Assembly: GCA_902635965.1 (NCBI GenBank) | Contig: CACPQA010000003.1 | Location: forward strand, 1 to 64,000 | DNA from: an uncultured Bacteroidota bacterium | GTDB lineage: Bacteria; Bacteroidota; Bacteroidia; Flavobacteriales; Flavobacteriaceae | Length of the DNA stretch: 64,000 nucleotides | Reading direction: 5' to 3' | Shown here: piece after piece, positions 8,887 through 18,184 of the stretch | Layout: the number at the start of each line of letters is the position of its first letter | How positions within the stretch are numbered: the first letter of the stretch is position 1 | Notes under the pieces: model-generated | The model's input: the letters and a program-made list of their open reading frames with translations, nothing else | Databases searched by the model: none | What the model was told of the DNA's origin: nothing | Made by a program: the position numbers and the translations under genes

Positions 8887-9002
8887 TATGATTAAATTTC
8901 TTTTCTATATGTACAATATACGAAATCTCTAAAATTGATAATAACTAAATCAACAGATTGTTATTACTAAATAAAGTATTTGTGTTTTATATTTGTCTAA
9001 AA

Positions 9003-9416
9003 ATGAGAAAATTACCAAAAAATAATAATGATTTCACATCCCTATTCGTAAGGATAACAACTGGTTTCTTAATGCTCCATTTGCATGGGTTACGTAAAAT
9101 AACATCCGGTTACGAAAGATGGGAAAAGCTAGGAAGAACTATTACCGATTTAATACAATTAGACTCACTCGCTATTCCCCTTGGGTTTATGGCTAGTTTA
9201 TCAGAGTCTGTTTTTGCATTTTTTATTATGATTGGTTTCTACACAAGGATTTCAACTTTTTTTTTGGCATTTACAATGATAGTGGCCTTTAGTAAACATC
9301 TTTTTTCCGATGGTCTTAAGTCGGGTGAAATGGCCCTTATCTACTTAATTTTGTGCATCATAATTTATATTCTAGGGCCTGGTAAATTTAGTATAGACAG
9401 ATTAATTAAAAAATAG
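9003..9416 (+). CDS. DoxX-family membrane protein
   Basis: The ATG at 9003 is preferred over the track's TTG at 8958 and gives 137 residues. The protein has the DoxX layout: an early R-(I/L)-x-x-G-x-x-x-L-H-x-x-H-G-x-x-K segment (VRITTGFLMLHLHGLRK) and four hydrophobic helices with a F-x-x-x-G-(F/L)-x-T-R segment (IMIGFYTRIST). DoxX proteins are small quinone-oxidoreductase-associated or stress-related membrane proteins; the exact role is unclear. A TAnnTTTG-like sequence (TATATTTG, 8988-8995) lies very near the start. The GH3 gene follows after 3 bases, so the two form an operon. Confidence 0.85.
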   Translation: MRKLPKNNNDFTSLFVRITTGFLMLHLHGLRKITSGYERWEKLGRTITDLIQLDSLAIPLGFMASLSESVFAFFIMIGFYTRISTFFLAFTMIVAFSKHLFSDGLKSGEMALIYLILCIIIYILGPGKFSIDRLIKK

Positions 9417-9419
9417 TTC

Positions 9420-11405
9420 ATGATAAGACTAGTTATCAAGATTTTAGGTTCATTATTTTTGTTGGCTACTTTGATGGTAACAGGATATTGTTTATTAAAG
9501 CACTATCAAGCTGAAAAACTTTATTCTCGGCTTACACCTTCGCCTAAAATTTTGACAGCAGGAAATTTTAGTTTTCGTGATTTAAACAAAAATGAAAGAC
9601 TTGATATTTATGAAGATTCGAGAGAACCAGTAGAAAAAAGAGTAGAAGACTTGTTAAACCAAATGACAACCGAAGAAAAGATTGGTCAAATGTTTATCAC
9701 GATGATAGGTATGGGTAGAGATGGAGATCTTTTAGATGTACCTCCAATTCATAAAGATATTTTAGACGATCCTTTATTCGAATTAGGAATATATTTTTCA
9801 CTTGAAACTAATGCAGAAATGATAGTAAAAAGGAAAATGAGCCATTTTAATATCCTTCACGCCTATACTCCTGAGGCTATAGCTAGATTCAATAATAATT
9901 TGCAAGGGAAAGCTGAAAAAACGAGGTTAGGAATTCCAGTGACTATTGCGACTGATCCGAGACATGGAGCTAGAGAAGATGAAAAAGGGGTAGGTGGAAT
10001 TTATACCCCATCTTTTTCGAGATGGCCTACTTCACTGGGCTTAGCTGCAACTAGAGATTCGACACTGGTGAGAGAGTTTGGGGAGATTGCAAGGGAGGAG
10101 TATAAAGCGTGTGGGATAAGACTTGCCTTACATCCAATGGCAGATCTTGCGACAGAACCAAGATGGGCCCGTATAAATGGAACATTTGGAGAAGATGCGG
10201 AACTCTCTGCGGCTATGACTTTTTCCTACATTAAAGGTTTTCAAGGAGACACTCTTTCAAGTGAGAGCGTAATAACAATGGTGAAGCATTTCTCAGGGGG
10301 TGGACCTCAAAAAGACGGAGAAGATGCTCACTTCCCATACGGAAAAGAACAGGTATATCCTGGGAATAATTTTGATTATCATCTTATGCCATTCACAAAA
10401 GGTGCTTTACCAGCAAAGACTGGACAAATAATGCCCTATTACGGAATTCCAGTTGGTCAAACTAAAGAGGAAGTAGGTTTTGGATTCAATAAAGAAATTA
10501 TAACAGAACTATTAAGAGATTCTCTGAAATTTGATGGAGTAGTTTGTACAGATTGGAATATTATAAATACAATGCCATTAGCCGAATTAGCTGGTGGAGA
10601 AAGGTCTTGGGGTGTGGAAAACTTAACTCCAGAGCAAAGAATGAAGAAGGCAATTCTAGCTGGTGTTGACCAAATTGGTGGAGAGACAAGTACTGAACAA
10701 ATCATTAATCTTGTACAGCGAGGAGAAATTGAGGAGTCGAGAATAGATCAATCTGTCAGAAGAATTTTAAGAGATAAATTCACGATAGGACTTTTTGATA
10801 ATCCATTTGTTGATGTTAGCAAAATTTCAGAAAAGTTGTTAAAACCAGACAAAATTAAAAAAGGGCAGATAGCTCAAGTTAAATCTACTATTCTATTAAA
10901 AAATCAAAATAAAATTTTACCCTTAAAAAACAACTTAAAATGTTTTTTGATGGGATTTAGATATAAAAAACAATTTTCTAAATACGCTGAAGTTGTATCA
11001 AATCCTGAAGATGCAGACTATATTATAGTTAGAAAAGATACCCCGTATGATCAAAGAGAAGGAACTATGCTAGAAAGTTTCTTTCATCAAGGGAGATTAT
11101 ATTATAATGAAGAAGAACTTGCAGAGTTAAAAAGATTCTCCAAAACAAAAAAAATTATATCGATAGTAAATTTAGAAAGGGGAGCTGTTTTAACAGAGTT
11201 AGATAGATTAAGTGAAGCTCTCTTAGTTGATTTTGGAACCCAAGACCATCTCATGGCTGATATTTTATTTGGAAAAGAAAAACCTGGTGGGAAATTACCG
11301 ATAGAATTACCAAGATCACAACAGGCTGCAAATAAACAAATGGAGGACATACCCTATGATTCTGAAAATCCATTATATAATTTTGGACACGGATTAGAAT
11401 ACTAA
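9420..11405 (+). CDS. Glycoside hydrolase family 3 enzyme (beta-glucosidase-type), membrane-anchored
   Basis: The 661-residue protein has an N-terminal transmembrane segment (residues about 5-25) and then a GH3 alpha/beta barrel. The TTEEKIGQMF opening, the ATDPRHG motif, the substrate-binding KH pair (TMVKHFSGGG) and the nucleophile motif VCTDW (Asp378) are all present. The second alpha/beta-sandwich domain follows and the protein ends with the typical LYNFGHGLEY. There is no C-terminal fibronectin III-like domain, which many GH3 beta-glucosidases carry. Expected role: release of beta-linked glucose or a similar sugar from oligosaccharides at the cell envelope. It is co-transcribed with DoxX. 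Confidence 0.92.
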   Translation: MIRLVIKILGSLFLLATLMVTGYCLLKHYQAEKLYSRLTPSPKILTAGNFSFRDLNKNERLDIYEDSREPVEKRVEDLLNQMTTEEKIGQMFITMIGMGRDGDLLDVPPIHKDILDDPLFELGIYFSLETNAEMIVKRKMSHFNILHAYTPEAIARFNNNLQGKAEKTRLGIPVTIATDPRHGAREDEKGVGGIYTPSFSRWPTSLGLAATRDSTLVREFGEIAREEYKACGIRLALHPMADLATEPRWARINGTFGEDAELSAAMTFSYIKGFQGDTLSSESVITMVKHFSGGGPQKDGEDAHFPYGKEQVYPGNNFDYHLMPFTKGALPAKTGQIMPYYGIPVGQTKEEVGFGFNKEIITELLRDSLKFDGVVCTDWNIINTMPLAELAGGERSWGVENLTPEQRMKKAILAGVDQIGGETSTEQIINLVQRGEIEESRIDQSVRRILRDKFTIGLFDNPFVDVSKISEKLLKPDKIKKGQIAQVKSTILLKNQNKILPLKNNLKCFLMGFRYKKQFSKYAEVVSNPEDADYIIVRKDTPYDQREGTMLESFFHQGRLYYNEEELAELKRFSKTKKIISIVNLERGAVLTELDRLSEALLVDFGTQDHLMADILFGKEKPGGKLPIELPRSQQAANKQMEDIPYDSENPLYNFGHGLEY

Positions 11406-11468
11406 AAAATTTTTGGCATAGAATTTGACTGGTAGTAAATACAACAAATAACTAATCAAGTAAATACT

Positions 11469-12386
11469 ATGAAAAACCTTAATTTAACCAGTTTTATTTC
11501 ACTCTTATTGGTAATTTCTTTTTATAGATGTGATAAGCAAAGTGATGAATTTATTACAGATCTTGATACCACTTATTTTGTAGAAGCTTTTTTAGCTTTT
11601 GTATTTGATCAAGATGTAGAAGAACTTGTTGATGATGCTTTTGCCCAAGAGTCTTATTCATCAAAGGCTTCAGATATTTCTCTATCAAGCATTAGTGCAA
11701 AAGGACCAAAGAGAAATTTTAAAGGTAACCGTTATGGAAAGTGTGCTACCATAACAGTTGATGAGGAAAATAATATTAAAACAGTCTTTTTTGATGGCGA
11801 ATGCTTTGGTAAACGAGGCCAAACAAGAACAGGAACTATAGTTATTTCCTACTCTGAAACAAAAGGAGAAATTGGAAGTTTTAGACAGGTTGAATTTGAT
11901 AATTATTTTTTAAATGATGTTCAAATTGAAGGTGTGAGAAGATATGAGATTACTGATCTAGAAGAGCAAGTAAATAGAACAGTTCAAATGACACTTGAAA
12001 ATGGTAAAATGACCTATCCTGACGGAAGTTTTTCAACGAAATCTAAAAGTATTACAAAATACATAACTTATGAAGATGAGGAAAGAGTCTCTACATCAGT
12101 TACAGGAAATGCAAGTGGGGTTAATTCGGATGGGACTACATACCAAATGGAAATTACATCACCGATACTCTTCATAAGAGCTTGTGCTAAAGAGCTTATG
12201 CATAAAAAGGGTAAAATTCCTGTTTCAGGTGTTAAAAGAATTCTCAAAGGTGAATCAGAAATGATTATTAACTATGGCGATGGAGAGTGTGACTTTGCTG
12301 CAGAAGTTACGAAGGACGGAGTTACTGAAACCATCGATCTCAAAGAAATTAAAAGAAAAAGGAAATTTAGAAAATTGAAATCATAA
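11469..12386 (+). CDS. Secreted protein, probable lipoprotein, unknown function
   Basis: The 305-residue protein begins with a hydrophobic signal segment ending SFYRCDKQSDEF. Cys at this position plus acidic residues suggests a lipoprotein, but Arg just before the Cys is atypical. The mature part is beta-rich and has repeated strand patterns (TITVDEENNIKTVFFDGECF, SGTIVISYSE-like segments, TSVTGNASGVNSDGT) and a second cysteine pair (RACAKEL, GECDF). It ends in a very basic tail (KEIKRKRKFRKLKS). I recognise the type as a common Flavobacteriia lipoprotein but no function. It lies 63 bases after GH3 and before a strong terminator. Confidence 0.75.
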   Translation: MKNLNLTSFISLLLVISFYRCDKQSDEFITDLDTTYFVEAFLAFVFDQDVEELVDDAFAQESYSSKASDISLSSISAKGPKRNFKGNRYGKCATITVDEENNIKTVFFDGECFGKRGQTRTGTIVISYSETKGEIGSFRQVEFDNYFLNDVQIEGVRRYEITDLEEQVNRTVQMTLENGKMTYPDGSFSTKSKSITKYITYEDEERVSTSVTGNASGVNSDGTTYQMEITSPILFIRACAKELMHKKGKIPVSGVKRILKGESEMIINYGDGECDFAAEVTKDGVTETIDLKEIKRKRKFRKLKS

Positions 12387-12411
12387 TCCTTTTGCATTAA
12401 TATTTTGTTTA

Positions 12412-12445
12412 AAAAACTCTTGTAATTTTCACAAGAGTTTTTTTA
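12412..12445 (+). terminator. Intrinsic terminator
   Basis: Stem AAACTCTTGT/ACAAGAGTTT, 7-base loop, followed by a T-run. It ends the 11469-12386 transcript. Confidence 0.9.
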
Positions 12446-12465
12446 TTTAACATAAAAATTTAAAG

Positions 12466-12705
12466 ATGGATAATAATTGGAAAGAAATAAATGGTAAGTT
12501 AACTAAAGAATTCAAATTCAAAGATTTCAAAGAAGCTTTGGCTTTCATAAATAAAGTTGGAGATCAAGCCGAAAGTATAAACCACCACCCTAAAATTATT
12601 AACGTTTATAGCTCTGTAATAATTGAACTTTGGACTCATGATAAAGATACAATTACAGATTTGGACTATGCACTATCTGGTCTTATAGATTCGATAAGTT
12701 TATAA
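12466..12705 (+). CDS. Pterin-4a-carbinolamine dehydratase family protein (PhhB-like)
   Basis: This 79-residue protein matches the small pterin-4a-carbinolamine dehydratase family: a F-x-F-K-x-F-x-x-A-x-x-F-(I/M) helix, then the signature NHHPKI with the following strand VIIELWTHD, then the C-terminal helix DLDYALSGLIDSI. The family dehydrates 4a-hydroxytetrahydropterin, recycling the cofactor of aromatic amino acid hydroxylases; no hydroxylase gene is in this window. It lies just after a terminator, so it probably has its own promoter within 20-25 bases or depends on read-through. Confidence 0.9.
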   Translation: MDNNWKEINGKLTKEFKFKDFKEALAFINKVGDQAESINHHPKIINVYSSVIIELWTHDKDTITDLDYALSGLIDSISL

Positions 12706-12742
12706 TTTCTAGCTTATTTAAATATAATTGACAAAAAATTAG

Positions 12743-12886
12743 GTCTTCATAAGAAAAAATCAAGTTTATTTCATTATTTATTCTACCGATTTTGGAGCTG
12801 GAAATGCAGCCTCCAGTAATCGAAGTAGATTTGAGTTGTTTATAAAGTACAGATTTAAAAAAAAGCCCTCAATTGAGGGCTTTTAA
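12743..12886 (+). pseudogene. Possible C-terminal remnant of an outer-membrane beta-barrel protein
   Basis: An uninterrupted frame with no start codon runs from a TAG at 12740-12742 to TAA at 12884-12886. It reads like the last strands of a flavobacterial outer-membrane beta-barrel: NQVYFIIYSTDFG, then SRFELFIKYRF, a pattern of alternating aromatic/hydrophobic residues ending in Phe as in genuine barrel termini. The frame continues through the terminator palindrome, as if the original stop had been lost. The rest of such a gene is absent. This could be chance in a short stretch, so confidence is low. Confidence 0.35.
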
Positions 12887-12888
12887 TT
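12855..12888 (-). terminator. Bidirectional intrinsic terminator
   Basis: AAAAGCCCTCAATTGAGGGCTTTT is a perfect palindrome. The run of eight A bases on the left makes a strong U-tract on the minus strand, so it mainly ends the 12910-13602 gene; the plus side is also usable. Confidence 0.9.
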
Positions 12889-12909
12889 TAGTGTTTGATT
12901 TGATTTATT

Positions 12910-13602
12910 TTAATTCCAAGTTTTAACATTATATAATGTTCTTGAGCCCAGATAAGTTGAAATCGGAGCTATTGTTTGCTGGAACTTAGCAAAAGCAGCT
13001 TGTTCTTTTTTAGTATCTATATTATTGGTAATTGCAGCTCCATAATCTTTATGAGTTGCATAGATGTAATGAGATTCGCCATCAGAACTGATTCCATGAG
13101 AAATTTGTCCTAGAGAAACATAACCCGGGTGGCTATATGCTTTCATAAAGGCTTGGAAGGCAGTTGCAAAAATTAACGGATTGTCAACTTTCCATTGCCA
13201 AGTTTGTGACATTTCGTGACCCTCCATTTTGTCCATTCCCATTCTAATTAGTGTGCTGCCTGCATTCGAAGATACTGTGGATCCAAATTTTTGTATTTCA
13301 TTATTGTATTTTGAATATTCTGCACCAGATCTAAGTTCTCTAAGTTTAGTTAATCCTTCAATTGAGCCAACAAACGTTAAATAGTGTGTAGCTTCAATCT
13401 CATGGGATCTGAAAGCAACATAGTCAAGTCTAACGCTTACTCCTTCTGGAAGTTCAATACTAGAATAAAATCCGTCAACTAGATCAAGAACGTATCCGGC
13501 GCTTCCTGGGTTAACTTTTATACCCACTTGTTCAAATGTTATATTTTTCTGTGCAACTATAAAATTGCAAGACAGAAATATAAATAGTAATATTTTTTTC
13601 AT
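12910..13602 (-). CDS. Secreted protein, paralogue of the gene at 1941-2621
   Basis: The 230-residue protein has a signal peptide (MKKILLFIFLSCNFIVAQ). The mature domain aligns over its full length with the 226-residue protein at 1941: LDLVDGFYSSIELPEGVS against IELVTDYYSNIDIPKDVS, then SQTWQWKVDNPLIFATAFQAFMKAY against GQAWLFKVKDQGAFASAFGKLMKTF, and ISHGISSDGESHYIYATH against LVHGTDNGENMYVYGTY. No known family is recognised. It stands alone between a terminator and the ABC-permease gene, on the same strand as the latter, 60 bases downstream of its stop. Confidence 0.8.
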   Translation of the reverse strand: MKKILLFIFLSCNFIVAQKNITFEQVGIKVNPGSAGYVLDLVDGFYSSIELPEGVSVRLDYVAFRSHEIEATHYLTFVGSIEGLTKLRELRSGAEYSKYNNEIQKFGSTVSSNAGSTLIRMGMDKMEGHEMSQTWQWKVDNPLIFATAFQAFMKAYSHPGYVSLGQISHGISSDGESHYIYATHKDYGAAITNNIDTKKEQAAFAKFQQTIAPISTYLGSRTLYNVKTWN

Positions 13603-13662
13603 TTTAAATTGATTTATAATTAGAATATTAATTTATAAAAATAATATCAAATAGAGCATTAT

Positions 13663-16600
13663 TTAATTTATATTAATTGTCTTTATATTATCGGAATAGA
13701 CCTTGTCAATTAGAATATGTCTAGGATCAATAGCTGCCTTCACTGGCAGAGTATCTAATTGAAAAGACAGCATACTCGTATTTTCTGCAATTTTAATTCG
13801 TTTTTGACTAATTAATTCTTTTTCATCACCATCTGCAAAAAAACCAATATCTACCCATTCATCCAAGGGGACACTTTTTTCATTTCCAATTGAATCAGCC
13901 CTAAATTTTCTTGACTCTATCTCAAGACTAATCTCATATTTTCCGTTTTCTAGTTTTTTTGCCTCAGCAGTTTTAAGTCTATTATCATAAATCGTAATTT
14001 CCTTAAACCAATCATCAATCAAGTAATTTAAAGAATCGGGAACTTTTTTTTCTAAAACGTTTAGAAAGTCTAATGAAGTAGGATAGTAATTTGAATACTT
14101 GTATTTGTCCAAAAATTCCTTAAGAGCTTCATTCACTTTATCTTCTCCAATGTAATCTTGCAAAGCGAATAAGATTACACTTCCTTTCCCATAATGAATG
14201 TATGATTGGTTTTCAACTTTAAATAAAGGAAGTTCTTTCTCAACTTCCCCAGATCTCCCTCTTAGATATCTATCATGATCATATTTAATAAATTCACGCA
14301 TAGCCATTGGTGTCTTTGCTATGCTTTTCATTGTCATTAAAGAGGAATATTCTGAGAAGCTCTCGCTTAACAACGTTGCTCCTTGCATATTTGCACCAAC
14401 TAATTGATGTGCCCACCACTGGTGTGCAATCTCATGAGCTATTACTGCATCAATCACATTATTTTTTTCCTCGTTTTCAAGGTTTATAACAAAACCAAAA
14501 GCCTCTGAATAGGGCATTGTTCCAGGAAAAGCCTGAGCAAATGTTGAGAACCTAGGAAATTCAATTATTCTACACTGTTTGTGAGTGTAAGGTCCAAAGT
14601 TTTTCGTGTAATAATCCAGTGATCTCTCTACAGCTTTCACCATTTTATTAATATTTACTGAGTGTTTTTTGTCGTAGTAAATTTCTATATCCACATCATT
14701 CCATTTTTTTCTTTCAACTTTATAATCTGCAGAAATAAATGAGTAAAAGTTTTGAGAAGGATGATCAACTTTATATTTAAAATAGTTTCGATTATTTTCC
14801 TCCCAACTGTCAATTAAACTTCCTGGTGCTATAGCAATTTGATCTTTAGAAGTTGATATTATTGATTCTACATTAATAAAGTCACTAAGCCCTTGGGTTA
14901 AGTAATTTTTTGTGCAATCATCTTTACAATTTGACTTCAGTTTTGGCATTCTTTCTTTTGGGGGGAGTTTATATTTTTTTCTTTTGTTTATGTCACTTAA
15001 TTCTTTTTCACTATTATAGCCAAGGGAAGGGAGAATTTCATAATTATTTAAAAAAGTTCCGTTTTTAACTATCCTTGTTGATTCTCCACTGTTTGAAAAA
15101 CCTTTAGTTTCAAATTTATTTTCGATAATAACTTTTATGGTATCCCCCAGCTTAAGCGGCGGATTAAAGAGATAGAATTGAACATTATGTTTTTTGTCCT
15201 CACTTAAAAGTGAAGCACCTTCAAATATTATTTTTTCCTGCCATGTTTTTTGAGTTCCAACAATAATAGTATCAATTTCAATATTTTTGGAATTGGTCAT
15301 AATGATCTCTGCTAAGACATCAATTTTTTTCTGATAGGGATATAAATCAATTTTGTATTCTGCGTTTAAGATCTTTGGCAGAGGTAATGATTTATACTTT
15401 TTATATTTATTTTCATACTCAACAGCAAGTTTTTCTAATTCTTTACTTTTTTTGTAAGGATTTAAAATTTGAGTATTGTAATAGACATAGCCTGTTATAA
15501 TCAACCAGCATATACCAATTAAAGCAGAAGGGAGGACCACTTTTTTAGATAAATTTTCTTTTTGAAATTTAAATCGATCTTTAAATCTGTTATTTGTCCC
15601 TCTATCCCATAAATTGCTTGAGAAAATAAGAAGCATTAAACCTGTAAAAATCCAATATAGGTTGAACCAGAAAACCCCTTTTTCACTTGGTCCGAAACCG
15701 TTCATATCTGAGTATATCAAAAAAGGAGTGCTGCCAAAACTCAACATGTTTGACTCGATGTCGGCTAAGAGTAAAATAATGTCAATTACTAAAATTAATA
15801 CAACAGATATTAGATAACCAAAATATTTATTATTTACAATTACCTGAACAGCAATAGAACTACTACAAAAAAGTAAATAAAGAGGCATAGCTCTATAGAT
15901 AAAATCCCAAAAATAAACTGAAGGTTGTATGTCATTAAAACCCTTTATAAGTTGAAACACAATTGCACAAAATACAAAGAAGGTGTGAAGAATAATTGTT
16001 AAAGAAAAAAGTGAAATCGTTTTTGACAGAAGAGAAATCATTGAATTGTGAGGGGTTGAATCAATGACCTCATTTATTTTCTCATCTCTATCACGCCATA
16101 CAAGTTCTCCGCTAAAAAAAACGAGTATTATCATTACAAACAGATAAGTTCCGGAAATAGAATCGGTCATTCTGTACGTTAGTGGATATGACTTCAGACC
16201 AAAGTACTCATAACCTGATATTAGATCTGTAAGTAAAAGTATAAAGCTAAAGAGGAAAAGAATTTTGAAAGTAACGTGACGATAAATATTTTTGAAGTTT
16301 ATTGAATAAAAAGTTAAGAATTGTGTTACTAGATTTTCCTTTATTAAGCTAATAGAGGGGAGAGGTAAATTCTTTTTAATTTCAGTCTTTGATGATTTAA
16401 CCCTTATTAATCTTCTTATTTTTTTCTTAACAAAATTAAAATTAAAGTATGAAGTAATAAGAATTACCAAGGATAAAGAAAGCCAAATAACTCTATTTAA
16501 AAGCATGAGGCCTGAATATGAGGGGTTAATCGAATTTTTTTCAATAGGAGTGTAATATTTTGAAATTAACCCGTAGGTTCTTATTCCAAAAATATCAGCC

Positions 16601-17232
16601 AGGGCAGCTAATTTTTCGTTTTCCAAATCAGAAACTAATTCCCCAGATATGGAATAGGCAACAATAATAATGAGAGCACCAACAAAAGAAACTATACTAT
16701 TTTTGAATTGCTGGGCTAAAGCATAAATTATAGTTCCTGATATAAACATATTGGGCAGGACAAAGACTAAATAGTTGCTGATAAAACTTTGTATTTGAAT
16801 TGGACCGAATCTATCCTCACTAATCCAACCAAAAACTGGCGATAGAGTTGAGCCTAGTGATATACCAAAAAAAACCCCTAAAATAGGGATTGTGGAAATA
16901 ATTAGAGCTCCTGTGAATCTTCCAAAAAAATATCCAAACTTTTCTATCGGAGTTGCAAATAAAATTTCATTAAAATTATATTTGAAGTCCCTCAAAGCTG
17001 CGTTATTAAAAAAAGCTGCAGCAAATAGTAACCCAAATATTGTTAAAGTGCTTGTGAAAACCGATATGATATGAGGAGCATTTCTTTTTACATTTCCAAT
17101 TGAACCCCCAATTGTAACATTATCAGAGGAAGTTGCTGCAAAACTTAAAATAAAAACAATCAGAAAAAATAAATACACCATGGGTTGTTTTAAGGTGTAT
17201 TTAAGTTCAGACTTTAGAAATGAGTTGAACAT
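13663..17232 (-). CDS. ABC transporter permease fused to an M1-family aminopeptidase domain
   Basis: The 1189-residue protein has two parts. Residues about 1-565 hold around a dozen transmembrane helices in an ABC-2-type permease arrangement with two halves. Residues about 590-1189 form an M1 metallopeptidase-like domain with the zinc motif HEIAH (His933, Glu934, His937) and the third ligand candidate Glu957 in LLSESFSEY. The spacing of about 19 residues matches other permease/M1 fusions rather than the 18 of classical M1 enzymes. This fusion is widespread in Bacteroidota, but its substrate is unknown. It directly follows its ATPase gene with no gap, so they form one transporter. Confidence 0.92.
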   Translation of the reverse strand: MFNSFLKSELKYTLKQPMVYLFFLIVFILSFAATSSDNVTIGGSIGNVKRNAPHIISVFTSTLTIFGLLFAAAFFNNAALRDFKYNFNEILFATPIEKFGYFFGRFTGALIISTIPILGVFFGISLGSTLSPVFGWISEDRFGPIQIQSFISNYLVFVLPNMFISGTIIYALAQQFKNSIVSFVGALIIIVAYSISGELVSDLENEKLAALADIFGIRTYGLISKYYTPIEKNSINPSYSGLMLLNRVIWLSLSLVILITSYFNFNFVKKKIRRLIRVKSSKTEIKKNLPLPSISLIKENLVTQFLTFYSINFKNIYRHVTFKILFLFSFILLLTDLISGYEYFGLKSYPLTYRMTDSISGTYLFVMIILVFFSGELVWRDRDEKINEVIDSTPHNSMISLLSKTISLFSLTIILHTFFVFCAIVFQLIKGFNDIQPSVYFWDFIYRAMPLYLLFCSSSIAVQVIVNNKYFGYLISVVLILVIDIILLLADIESNMLSFGSTPFLIYSDMNGFGPSEKGVFWFNLYWIFTGLMLLIFSSNLWDRGTNNRFKDRFKFQKENLSKKVVLPSALIGICWLIITGYVYYNTQILNPYKKSKELEKLAVEYENKYKKYKSLPLPKILNAEYKIDLYPYQKKIDVLAEIIMTNSKNIEIDTIIVGTQKTWQEKIIFEGASLLSEDKKHNVQFYLFNPPLKLGDTIKVIIENKFETKGFSNSGESTRIVKNGTFLNNYEILPSLGYNSEKELSDINKRKKYKLPPKERMPKLKSNCKDDCTKNYLTQGLSDFINVESIISTSKDQIAIAPGSLIDSWEENNRNYFKYKVDHPSQNFYSFISADYKVERKKWNDVDIEIYYDKKHSVNINKMVKAVERSLDYYTKNFGPYTHKQCRIIEFPRFSTFAQAFPGTMPYSEAFGFVINLENEEKNNVIDAVIAHEIAHQWWAHQLVGANMQGATLLSESFSEYSSLMTMKSIAKTPMAMREFIKYDHDRYLRGRSGEVEKELPLFKVENQSYIHYGKGSVILFALQDYIGEDKVNEALKEFLDKYKYSNYYPTSLDFLNVLEKKVPDSLNYLIDDWFKEITIYDNRLKTAEAKKLENGKYEISLEIESRKFRADSIGNEKSVPLDEWVDIGFFADGDEKELISQKRIKIAENTSMLSFQLDTLPVKAAIDPRHILIDKVYSDNIKTININ

Positions 17233-18108
17233 TTAAATTTTATTTTTAGATAATTTTGAAAAAAACACATCCTCAAGTGTAGGCTCAATTTTTTTAAATG
17301 TTTTATCTGCTTTTTCTGCCAATACATGAATTATAGGGTTTCCACCAATTAATCTATTAGAAATGACATTGAATTCTTTTTTATATTTTTCAAGTTCAAT
17401 TTTTTTAATGTGCTTTTCAAAAACTTTTCCATCGAGTTCACTAATCCCGTCTTGAGGTTTTCCCTGAAAAACAATTTTACCAAAATCCATAATTGCCATC
17501 TCCGTACACAACTCTCTAACATCATCAACGATATGGGTAGATAATATTACTATTACGTCTTTACCAACATCTGAGAGAAGATCATAAAATCTATTTCTCT
17601 CTCCAGGATCTAATCCTGCTGTTGGTTCATCAACAATTAATATTTTAGGATTACCTATTAAAGCTTGAGCAATTCCAATACGCTGCTTCATACCTCCTGA
17701 AAACCCTTTAACACTTTTATTTTTTTTATCGTAAAGGTTGGTTCTTTCAAGAAGATAATCTACCAACTCCTTTCTTTCATTTTTGCTGTTTATTCCTTTT
17801 AGAGTAGCAAGATGATTCAAAAGTTGTTCAGCTGTTATTCGGGGATAAACACCAAATTCTTGAGGGAGATAACCAAGTTGACTTCTAAATTCTTTGGGGG
17901 ATTCAAGAACGTTTATATCATTAAAATTAATCGTCCCTGAGTCTGGTTTTTGAAGTGTAGCGATGGTTCTCATTAAAGTCGATTTTCCCGCACCATTAGG
18001 GCCTAAAAGGCCAAACATACCCGATTTGATAGTGATAGATATGTCATCCATAGCTAAAATATCGCCGCTGTAAGTTTTTTTTAGTTGCTTTATATTTAGT
18101 TCAGCCAT
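17233..18108 (-). CDS. ABC transporter ATP-binding protein, partner of the permease/M1 fusion
   Basis: The 291-residue ATPase has all nucleotide-binding-domain motifs: Walker A GPNGAGKST, Q-loop LPQEFG, signature FSGGMKQR, Walker B ILIVDEP and the H-loop STHIVDD. It is of the ABC-2 export type with a C-terminal extension of about 70 residues. It abuts the permease gene (stop at 17233, permease start at 17232), which indicates translational coupling. Cytoplasmic side of the inner membrane; the transported substrate is unknown. Confidence 0.95.
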   Translation of the reverse strand: MAELNIKQLKKTYSGDILAMDDISITIKSGMFGLLGPNGAGKSTLMRTIATLQKPDSGTINFNDINVLESPKEFRSQLGYLPQEFGVYPRITAEQLLNHLATLKGINSKNERKELVDYLLERTNLYDKKNKSVKGFSGGMKQRIGIAQALIGNPKILIVDEPTAGLDPGERNRFYDLLSDVGKDVIVILSTHIVDDVRELCTEMAIMDFGKIVFQGKPQDGISELDGKVFEKHIKKIELEKYKKEFNVISNRLIGGNPIIHVLAEKADKTFKKIEPTLEDVFFSKLSKNKI

Positions 18109-18184
18109 TATTTTTTAAAACAAATTTAATCAATCATTTAATCTTTATAGTTAATTTTTTTTAATCTGGATTTAAAATTGAGTC

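Noticed and set aside
8988-8995. TATATTTG as a promoter for DoxX
   Set aside because: Only 7 bases from the ATG and no -33 element at proper distance; kept only as a remark.
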